A DNA stretch of 32,231 nt from Auxenochlorella pyrenoidosa (lineage: Eukaryota; Chlorophyta; Trebouxiophyceae; Chlorellales; Chlorellaceae), in the NCBI GenBank assembly GCA_001430745.1, contig KQ481983.1, positions 1,787,894 to 1,820,124 on the forward strand, read 5' to 3'. Numbering within the stretch: the stretch's first letter is position 1; each line of letters opens with the position of its first letter. The notes under the pieces were generated by a model, which was not told the origin of the DNA, searched no databases, and was given only the letters and a program-made list of their open reading frames with translations. This document shows, in pieces, positions 21,925 to 31,200 of this stretch. Position numbers and translations under genes: made by a program.

Positions 21925-24900
21925 ATGCCAAACCCTCTGGGCCCTTTGAAAATACAGAGCGAGTAAGCCGGGAGTTTAACAATCGAACAGTAGTGCTACC
22001 CTTTGGGGTCATTCCTGCAGTGAGCAGGTCAGCTCGCGGGTGTTGTAGCTAGCCCTAGACAGAGGAAACAGCTGGCGACCTGCCGCTTGCGCCAAGTTGG
22101 GCAAGGGCTCCTGGGCGCCGTGCGCTTGCTGCGTTGCTGCACAGCGCTCGGGGGCTTAAAGTATCCAGTTGGCTGCTGCCGCGCGCTACCCGCTGCTGCT
22201 CCCTGTGCTCCCGCCTGCCAGCACCGCCGCTCACCTTCGGTCCTGCCTACACGCTGAAGCTCTTTGTTCCCTGCCAGGTCCCACACAGATAGTCAAGATA
22301 ACATTGCCAAGCTGGAGGGCGCCATCAGCACCCCAGAGGCCTCCACGCCTACCAGCCTCCAGACCACTCCAAGTGGCATCCGCTCCCCTGCCGACGATGG
22401 CTCGTCAGCCCCAGCACCACCGGCGGGCTCGCCCTCGCCGCTGCGGCATACGCTGCAGCTGGCAGCCGACCGCCTTGCTGCACTCAGGGCAGCAGAGGCA
22501 GCAGGGTCAGATGCACTGAGCGCACTGCACACCGCACCGGCCAGCAGCTCTGCCGCGCGCAGCCTTAGCCGGCGTGGTGGCGCCAGCGCACTCACACCCA
22601 GGCCAGCTGCGTCTGCATCCGTGGCCTCAGCTCGCTCCGCTGCCGCAGCGCCCAGCACCTCTGCTGCCGCCTCCGCTGCTGCACCTCTCGCCACGGCGGG
22701 CGCGGCCCAGCAGCAGCCGCAGCAGGGCCCCGAAGCTGGGGAGGGCCTGCTGACGCTGGCGGACCAGGCGCAGCTGGTGCAGGGCGAGGCGGGCGTGCTG
22801 CGCGAGGGGCTGCGCGCCGCGCGGCGCCAGCTGGCCACCCTGCAGCGCCAGCTGCTGTCACTGCACCGCCAGGCGCTGCGCCAGCAGAGCGTGCTGGGCA
22901 CCCTGCTGGTGGAGCAGGTGGGCAGCCGCCCGCGGTGTGCCGCGCCGCGCCGCGGTGTGCACCTTGCCCCTAGCGGCGCCGCCGCTGCTGCCACTCGCAG
23001 GACCCGCTGCCCTGCCTCTGGCGTGCCTTGGAGCAGACATACAGGCGCCCATTGCGCACGGCCCAAGCGCGCCTCGCTGCCTGCACCTGAAGCTGCGTGT
23101 ACTCGTCGCCTTTCGGCCCAATCAGTCCAATGCATCGCCCGCCCTGGCCCTCCCCCACAGGAGTGCGAGGCCAAGCTGGCACGCAGCGAGGCGGAGGCGT
23201 ACCGCACAGCGGCGCGGGCGCGCACCGCGGCGGTCGGCGCGCTGCAGCGGTGCGCCGGCTCGGCCAGCGGCTGATGCTGTGCCACTGACAGGGGTGGCAG
23301 CTGCCTGCTGGCTTGGTGACGGAAAGGGGGCTGGCTCTTGGCTAGTGCCTGCTCCTCCACCCCCTGTGCTCTCACTCTTACTGAACCCCTGTCTCCCGCA
23401 TGCAGCGCTGTGGCCACGCTTCAGCGGGACAAGGCGCGGCTGGAGGAGCAGGCGCGACAGCTCAGCGCCAGCCTGGCTGAAGCCGCCGGGAGGGAGGCGG
23501 AGCATGCGGCACGCGAGCTGCAGTGGCGGAGCGAGACCGATGCCCTGCGGCAGCTGGCAGCAGAGGCAGAGGCAAGGGCAGCAGCAGTTGAGGGTGCGCA
23601 GGCAGCGGCCAAGGACGCGCAGGCGGCGGCATGTCGACTCGGTGCAGAGGTTGAAGGCCTGCAGCAGCGGCTGGCTTGCGCACAAGAGAGGGAGGCGGCC
23701 CTGGCAGCAGGCAAGCAGCGGGCTGAGGAGGCTGCAGCAGCAGAGGCTGCCTCCGCTGCCCAGCTGCGCTCCCAGGTAGCGGCGCTCCAGGCTGAGCTAA
23801 CGGGCGCTGCAGAGGCACAGGCGGGCCTGCGGCAGCAGCTGGAGGCGGCGGCAGCTGGGGACAGCAAGCCTGTGGCGGAGCTGCGAGCTGAGCTGGAGCG
23901 GCAGCAGGCCGCGGCTGCCGAGCTGCAGCAGCAGCAGAGGCAGCTGGAGGCGCGCGTGGCTGCGGCAGAGGCAGAGGCGCTTGCTGCTGCAGGGCAGCTG
24001 GCTGCAGCGTGCGAGCAGAATGCGCAGCTGGCGGAGCAGGCGGCGCAGCTGCAGGCGCAGGTGGGCGCAGGGGCGATGTGCTTGGCTTGGCGCCTGGCTC
24101 ATGTTTTAGGAGCTTGCAACCAAACCCGCTTCCTCTGCATGCGCTTCAGCAACTGGCTAAGCGTTCCGTGCACACACTGACACTCTCCCCATTTTCTTTG
24201 GGTGCAGCTGGAAGAGCAGGCTGAGCTGTCGGCACTGGTGCGCCAGCTCAGCGCCGACAAGGCCGCCCTGCAAGGCCGGCTGGAGCAGGCAGAGGGGGAG
24301 GCAGCGAGCCTGCGCCGCATGGTCCGTATGCTCAAGTACGGGGACAGCGCGGCGCCGTCGCCCATGGCTGGCACGGCTGAAGGCCTGCCCTCGCCGGCGG
24401 CACCAGGTGGCGCTGGCATGGCTCGGCGACGGCAGCACCAGCGGCCCAGCAGATCTGCTGCAGCTGTTGCTGCTGGGATTGCGGGTCGCGGAGATGTCAG
24501 CGACAGCGGCTCCTCCGGCGAGGGCGAGGGCCGCCCCTCCCAAGCTGCAACGCCAGCAGCCGGGGCAGACTCTTGTTCCAGCAGCAGCAGCGGCGTCGAT
24601 GGCGAGGCCAGCAGCTGCAGTGCCTCCAGCAGCCCTGCGCGGCAGCATCGACGGCGGCAGGACAGCGGCAGGCGCGGCGGCGGCAGGGCAAGCGCCGGCG
24701 ACGTCAGGGGCCGCTTCCTCGAAGACCAGGTGCAGTCGCTGACGGCTGCGCTGCGCCGCCTGCAGCGCCAGAACCGGGACCTGTCAGCGCAGCTGTCTGG
24801 GGCTGGCGACCCTGCTGCCGGCGGCTCCAGCAGGGGCGCTCTGGTGCCCATGCCAGCAGGCGCCCAGGGCGCGCTGCACCAGTCAGAGGCGGCGGGAGCG

Positions 24901-26138
24901 CTGGCCCTGCGGCATGAGCTGAGTGGCCTTGCGGCGGAGAATGCGGCGCTGCGGCGGCAGCTGCAGGATGCAGAGGCGGAGGCGGGGCACTCGCAGTGGC
25001 GCATGCAGCAGCAGCAGGCAGAGGCGCGGGCGCTGCATGCCCAGGTTGTGGAGGTGAGCGTGCGGCTGGGAGGCTGGGCGGGCCAGGGTTGGCGCTCAAA
25101 TGCGTGGGCATGCCGACAGAAGGCATGTCGGTTAGCCGCCGGCAGCTGAGCTGGCTGCCTTCGCCCTACTTGTACTCGATGGAATGCCAACCTGGCTTGC
25201 AGGTGATGGCGGTGCTGAACGAAGCCGGGCTGGCTCCGCCGCCGCCACCCGCGCAGCCCCAGCAGCAGGCACAGCAGGAGCGGCAGCCGCTCTCCTCTGA
25301 CCCTGCCAACGACGGCGTGGCTGCTGGCCAACCCACATGGCAGGGAGCAGCATCCTCGCCGCTGCAGCAGCACCAGCACCAGCAGCCATACCACCAGCAG
25401 CAGCAGACGCAACATAAGGCGCACCAGCAGGCGCACCAGCACCAGCAGCAGCAGGCAGCACCAGCACCCGCTCAGCAGGGTGCGTCAGGCGATGTGCTTT
25501 CCGACCTGGCGGCGGCCATGGCAGACCTGGATGGCGGCGAGCAGGGGGCGGTGGTGGACCAAGTGCCGCCCTCGGCCCCGCAGCGGCAGCAGCAGCAGCA
25601 GGCCTGGGGCCTGCAGAGCCCACAGGCCGCTGGCCAGGCAGGTCCACCCCAAGGGGGCTGGGATGGAGATGGCGCTAGCCCAGTACCTGTTGCTTTTGAT
25701 GATGTGCCGCCGGGGGGCTCAGCTCACACTGATGATGTCGCCGGCGGCTGGAGAGCAGCTGGTGACGTCTGGGACGCCGCCCATGGCTGGGGCAGCGCAG
25801 CCGAGCACTGGGGTGTAGGTGGCGCTGCTTCCGCTGCCGCGAGCAGCGGCGGGCGAGGCCTGCTGGAGCAGGTTGCGGCGGACATTGCCGCCCTCACCTC
25901 CCGCAACGCGGCGCTGCAGCACGAGATCGACAGCATCAGCGTGGCGTCTTCCACCGGCCTGCGGCCCTGGTCAGCAGCAGCAGGGGCGGCTGCCCCGGCT
26001 CCTCAGCAGGCGCATCGGCAGCAGCAGGAGCAGATGCCGCCGCCGCCGCGGCTGCATGTTGCGACGGGCAAGCCAGCTCCCGGGAGCGGCACCGCTGCGG
26101 CTCTGCTGCCACCCACCCCGGAGCTGAGCCAGAGTTAG
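21925..26138 (+). CDS. Large coiled-coil protein with a Gln/His-rich C-terminus, unknown function
   Basis: A 1067-aa protein I do not recognise. After a disordered Ser/Ala/Pro N-terminus, coiled coil begins near residue 155 (LTLADQAQLVQGEAG) and runs with breaks to about 520. It is rich in Ala, Gln and Glu, with heptad-like stretches such as EEQARQLSASLAEAAGREAE and QLSADKAALQGRLEQAEGEA. A Ser-rich linker follows, then a shorter helix (LRHELSGLAAENAALRRQL), then a Gln/His-rich tract and a helix IAALTSRNAALQHEID. It looks like a structural scaffold, for example of centriole, cytoskeleton or Golgi type, but nothing decides this. Exons: 21925-21962, 22278-22917, 23161-23249, 23406-24060, 24208-25053, 25203-26138. 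The first exon (38 nt, MPNPLGPLKIQS) is the weakest part: it is the only ATG in phase with a good donor, GTAAGC. The rest is well supported by splice sites and phase. Confidence 0.75.
25365..25465 (+). repeat. CAG/CAC-rich tract encoding poly-Gln/His
   Basis: An imperfect trinucleotide tract in the last exon of the large coiled-coil gene encodes short Q runs mixed with H, such as HQHQQPYHQQQQTQHK. It is likely variable in length between strains. Confidence 0.8.
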
Positions 26139-26255
26139 CGACCTGCACTGGAATCGAGTATATATACATCATTTGTGACCCTCCCGGACCGACAGACCAC
26201 CCGCAGCCAAAACTTGCTTGCCTTCCTGACCGACAGCCCCCTTTCCCATGCTTTG

Positions 26256-26260
26256 TTACA
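26256..26260 (-). terminator. TGTAA poly(A) signal of the MYND gene
   Basis: TGTAA on the minus strand, about 310 nt past the MYND stop. The convergent upstream gene ends at 26138, so the two 3' ends are about 100-120 bp apart or overlap. Confidence 0.55.
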
Positions 26261-26571
26261 TTCATGCAATTGCGTGGCTTCAACAAGTTGCTCCATCCTG
26301 GCTTGGTTGACTTAACGCCAGTAACACGACTGGGTGCAGGCAACACCGTGGCAGCATGCCAAAAATTGGTAGGCTTCTCTGCGCGTGACAAGCACTTAAC
26401 TACTCATTTATCAGGGGACGAGCATTTGCATGCAGGTCAGGATGGGCCTGATGGCAGGCCAGGAAGCAGCACCACGTTGTGGGCAGCACATGGTGGCACC
26501 ATCTAGAAGAGGCGTGTGCAGGCCTGTCCCGCATGGTCACACACGCCAGCCGTGGTGGCGTTGCCAGGCCG

Positions 26572-27151
26572 CTACGTGCGCCCCGCAGTGCCGGCGGCCA
26601 GGCGCGCGCACTCCTCCTTGTGCCCCTCGCACCAGTGCTTCTCTGCAAGCGGGTGTGGCACATTGAGTTGTGCGGGTGTGGCTGGTTTCCCCAGGACCCC
26701 TGCCAATCAAACAAGCCACGTCAGTCCAACGGCAGCGTGCGCAGCGTGGAGACACGACATAGACTGGAGGCAAGTGCTCACTCTGGCACGCCCGGCTGCA
26801 GTATGCAACAGCCCTGCAGCGAATGGATAAGCAAGCGCATTCAATGTTGGTTGCCCAGCAAACATTCTCTGAGCTGCTGGTGAGCCAGGAGGGCATGGCC
26901 AAGTGCAACCCAAATGCGGCAACGATGAGCTGTAGCACTGACAGGGCATGGAGTGAGCCTGCACGCCTGCAGCCCGCGCATTTCTTGAGCTCCACCACCA
27001 TGTTGCGGCAGCCAGCGCAGCGGCTGCAGCGCTGGGCAGTGCAGGTTGGGCAGCTGCAGCTGTCCCGCAGATCGTGGCCTTCCGACTGCAAGCACGACGG
27101 TGGGACAGCAGTGGGGCGGCCAGCCGACATGGGGCACTGTGGCAAGCCCAT
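26572..27151 (-). CDS. Small MYND-type zinc-finger protein
   Basis: 95 aa in this model, almost only a MYND domain, which binds two zinc ions and usually mediates protein-protein contacts. The full signature is present once spliced: CAGC-(9)-CAGC, then AVAYC-SRAC, then KKHWCEGHKEEC, that is C-x2-C-x9-C-x2-C-x4-Y-C-x3-C-x7-H-x3-C. The tail ARLAAGTAGRT ends at TAG, 26572. Exons 5'-3': 27151-26967, 26813-26782, 26642-26572. The first intron has a GC donor (CTGCAG|GCGTGC), needed to keep phase. The start is uncertain: ATG 27151 needs no upstream exon, but the piece ending PRAPPRARQ at 27202 has a good donor (GTACGC) in the same phase and could be an upstream exon with an unseen start. Confidence 0.8.
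26814..26966 (-). other. GC-AG intron 1 of the MYND gene
   Basis: GGCTGCAG|GCGTGC at the donor, CGCTGCAG at the acceptor. The join makes CAGC-R-AVAYC, as the MYND spacing requires. The nearby GT gives the wrong frame. Confidence 0.75.
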
Positions 27152-28299
27152 GCCGGGCCTGGGCTGGCTGCACCCCAGCCTGGAGCATGCACACTGCGTA
27201 CCTGGCGGGCTCTGGGCGGAGCGCGCGGCAGCAGCCCCTCAGCCGCCAGCACCCCAGGCGGCGGTGAGGGAGGAGCCTACTTCCAATAGGTTGTGAAGGG
27301 TTGATTGAAACTGTTGAGGTTAGCCTGTCGAATTGCCATAGCAGTATTGCGCCAGTGGCAATGGCCTTCCCAGGGCAGGTGACGGTCTTGGTACTACCAC
27401 ACTGCTCGACTGCTGCTCAACCTGCATGTTATTGATTGTGTCCAATGTTGTGGACAGGGATGCTGCCCAGCTCTGTCTGCAATTTCAACCGGGTCCCACC
27501 AGCACACCTGCCTGCCTCCCTCCCTCCCTGCCGGCCGGCCGGCCGGCCCGCCTGCCTGCCTGCCTGCTAAGAAGGCCGGTGATGTGCAACTGCCCACCAG
27601 CTTGCCTGCATGCAGCAAGCCTCGCGTTTTGGAGGCATGCTCATGCATGGCGGTTAAACATTCCCTCCAGGCTTCCCCACGGACGGTAGAGCGCCCTTGC
27701 CCGCCCTTGTTGGCACTCACGCGTCTGGCACCGTCAGGGGGTGCTGCACAAACATGCTGTGCAGACCAGACCCTGCAGCATGTGCATAGGGCACCCGACA
27801 AAAGGTCCACCTTGCTTCTCCACCCAAATCTGCCTTTTGTCCTTCGCTGCAGGGGTCAAATGCTGCATTCGGCTGTCAGGCCAGCGTGTAGATACCGCGC
27901 ACCAGGGGCAACCTTGGTGCAGCCAACCCCAATTACACTGCCTGAGCTGCCTTTATACTGGATTGGCCAACAGCAGTGCTCACTCGCGCTGTTGTAGGTG
28001 TGAGAGGTGTGAGAGTGAGGACATCACACTGGCAACCCTCCTGCACAGGGGTGCTGCTGCAAGGTGACGGCTGCGTGCAGCGGGCCGCCACGGGGGCTGC
28101 CCACCCACAGCAGCGGCTCGCCCGCGGGTCGATCAGTCTCCCACCAAGCTTCGGTGGCTCTCAGAAGGTCCGCTGTGGCAATATCTCCACAGTCGCCAGG
28201 CCCGTGCTAGGCCCTGCTGCGCTAAGGAGGTCGCAGAGGCTTGTTGGTGACATTCAACCTAGCCTGTTACGCCCTCCAGGCTACTGGGTTGCGTCCACC
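27152..28299. promoter_or_regulatory. Region between divergent MYND and CBM20 genes
   Basis: About 1.15 kb with 5' UTRs and promoters of two outward-facing genes. It may hold an extra MYND 5' exon ending at 27202. At 27508-27567 there are CCTG/CCTC tetranucleotide runs around (GGCC)n. No other gene is supported; the continuous ORFs here look random. Confidence 0.5.
27508..27567. repeat. Tetranucleotide CCTG/CCTC/GGCC tract
   Basis: CCTGCCTGCCTCCCTCCCTCCC leads into GCCGGCCGGCCGGCCGGCCCG and then CCTGCCTGCCTGCC. The GGCCGGCC core is self-complementary. It lies in the intergenic region. Confidence 0.85.
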
Positions 28300-31200
28300 A
28301 TGCACTCTACGGCTCCTGTGGCGCAGCAGCGCCGCCTCGCGGGGCCATGTGCCCATGCCGTGGGCAGCCCCGCGCGCGCCGCCCTGCCCAGCGCGCCCAG
28401 GCGTCGCACCCTTCGGTGCAGCGCCATCAAGGACGATTCATCGGCCCAGGAGCAGCCCAGCCTGCGCGACCGGGCCGCAAGCCTGCTGACCGGGCTGGCG
28501 GCGTCTGCAATGGTGGGCCTTAGCGCGCTGCCTCGAGGCCTGCGTCGGCGGATCGGACAATTGAGAGCAACAGAGCAACGATCCCGCCTGCTGCCTGACC
28601 TGAACCCTAGGGGGCTGCACTGCGCAGCCGCCGGCGCTCACGGCCCCCGTCCCGTGCACCCAGCCCTTCCCCCCGCCCCGCGCTGCCACCCCCGCAGGCC
28701 TTCAACGCCGGCTCCGCCCAGGCAGTGGAGACGGCCACGGCGGCGTCCTCCGCGCAGGGCGGCGCGGCCAGGCCGCCCATGCCCAACATCCCGGCGGCCA
28801 CGCGCTCCAACGCCGACCTGCAGGCTGAGCTCGAGCGGCGCAACGCCACCGAGCTCAGCCGCTTCTCCGGGGAGCTGTCCACGGCGCAGACCTCGGCCAT
28901 CAAGAGCGTGGAGGAGCTGCAGAAGCGCAACGCCGAGAACCTGAAGCAGTTTGTGAGCGAGCTGGAGGCGTCGCGCTCGGCGGCGGTGAAGAGCGTGGAG
29001 GAGCTGCAGAAGCGCGTGGCCGCGGAGCACGCCACCATGCTGCAGCTGCAGACGGAGCTGCGCGCCGCCAAGGCCATGCTGGACAACTCGCAGGTGGGGC
29101 GGGGTGGGCCTGCGACGGTGACAAGGCGGGGAGCTGGCACAGTGGCCGGCCGAGTCACGCACGGGATGTGAAGGCGCCTGTTTGGGTCAGGCGCGCGGGG
29201 TGGTGGCAGGCCTGGTCAGGCGCTTCCGTAAGGTGCAGACCAGCGCGCAGTGCGCACGTGGTCTGCAATTGCAGCCGGTCGAGGTGCACAGGCTGTGCTC
29301 ATCGCAGTCACACCAACACACGAAACCTCCCGCTGAGTTCATGCTCGCGCCCATCCCGGCTCCGCAGAAGGATGTCGAGAAGGAGAAGGGCCTGCTGGTG
29401 GCTGCCAAGGAGGCCGCGCAGGCGGCTCGCAAGGAGGCGGCTGAGGCTGCTGCCGCTGCCCGCAATGCTGAGCTGGCGCTGCGCGGCCAGGCCGGCATGG
29501 AGACGCTCAAGGTGGGCTGCAGGGCTCCAGGCCTGGTGGCTCGGGCGGGGGGCAGACAGCCAGCCAAGCAGGGCATGGCGCCTGGAGATGCACGTGTCAG
29601 CGAGGCCAACACAGCCCTCTGCCTGGTGCTCGGCACTGTTTGTGAGCACCTATGCACAACCATGTCTCCACCTTCCCTCCCCCCCGTGCCCCGCAGTCCC
29701 CCCTGGGCCTGGCAGCCGCCTCTGGCTGGACCCTGGCCGCCATCGTGGCGCTGGCCAAGCAGCGCAGCCCGGCCGACGAGGTGAGTCGCGCATTGCCCCG
29801 TCCTTTCAAGCGCCTGCCCGCCCCTCCTCACCTGTCCCCCATGCTCCGAACGTGGTGCTGTTGAGCTCCTCGCCTGCTCCTGCTCCTCCCTGCCCCCTGT
29901 CCTCCGAGCCAGACCCTCGCTGCTGCCCACCGCCGCAGATTGACTGGAGCAAGGTGGAGGGCAAGGACGAGATCCTGGCCGCCATGGAGCAGGCGCGGCA
30001 GGACAGCGACGGGCTGCGCCGCGAGAGCGACGCGCTTAAGCGCGACCTCAGCACCATGCAGGCAAGCAGGGGCCGCAGTCGCCAGGAGTTTTGTTGCAAC
30101 AGGGTGCGACATTGCTTGCATGCTGTGCTCGCTCTATGTGGCACGCTGTGTCATTTCCCGGGAACGCTCAATCTCAAGCCTGCCTAACTGCTTGCTCTCT
30201 GCAGAACACCGTGACCCAGCTGACCAAGCAGCTGGAGCAGGAGCGCACCCAGCGTGAGTGTGGCTGGCCGGTGCTCAGCGCAGGGGGCCAAAGCTGAGGG
30301 CAGCCAGCACCGGTCCAGACATGTCGGTGTGTGTACAGCCCAGCCCGCGAGGTCCAACTGAGCAGCGGTGGACCGCACCACTGCACCGCCTCCCAGCACC
30401 ACCCCCTGACCTGTGCCCCGCCTGCTGCCTGCTGCAGGCGACACGCTGCGCGAGACCATCCTGCTGCTGGAGAGCGAGGTGTCCTCCATGGAGCAGCGCA
30501 TGAACTCTGCCAAGACCGAGGCGCAGGCGCTCAAGAAGAAGCTGGACGACGTGAGGCCCGTGGGGAGGGGTGGCGTGGGGGAGGGCGCCGCCCTGGTGCT
30601 CACAGGCTGCCCGCAGCAAGGGGAGGCTCAAGCACATGCGGACGCGCTGCCTAGAGCAGCTCAGATGCAAAATGAGTCGGCGATTACTCAGCTCAGGGAC
30701 AGACCTGGGAGAGCAAAGTGCTGCAGCGTAGGGCGGCTGTCGGCGGTTCGCTATGCCCGCCTGCCCCGCGCGTCATCCGCCCGGCTTATGATCCCCCCTG
30801 CGCTGCCCCCTGCAGGTCAACGTGCCCACCCCCACCTCCTCCTCCGCCCCCAAGCGGCCCAGCCTTAACGACATCCTGACCGGCCAGGCTGTCGCCGCGG
30901 CCAAGGCGCAGCACTCCAACGGCGCCTCGTCCCTGGGCTCCAGTGGCAGCAGCTCCTACAGCCCCTCCCTCCTCCTCCTCCTCCTCCTCCTCCTCCTCCT
31001 ACACCTCCTCCGCGGGCACCTCCAGCGGCAGCCCCTTCTCCGCCGCCAGCATGGGCCTGGGCAGCAGCGCCGGCAGCTCCGGCGCCAGCAGCAGCTCCTC
31101 GTCGGGCGCCTACTCTGGCTCCAGCCTCAACGGCAAGTACGACGTGGCGGCCGCCGCCAAGGCGCTGGGCTCCTCCGGCCGCGCAGTGCGCGTCAAGTTC

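Noticed and set aside
24099..25442. 447-codon open frame on the minus strand
   Set aside because: It is antisense to the coiled-coil gene and is a by-product of GC-rich codon use.
26158..26166. TATATATA element as a promoter
   Set aside because: It lies in the 3' region between convergent genes, with no gene starting nearby.
27280..27339. MAIRQANLNSFN... short open frame as the MYND start
   Set aside because: It ends in TAG before joining the MYND frame and no convincing intron removes the stop.
29939..29956. DWSKV resembling the Rubisco-binding motif of Chlamydomonas pyrenoid proteins
   Set aside because: The motif needs Arg or Lys right after the Trp; here it is Ser. One weak match is not evidence.
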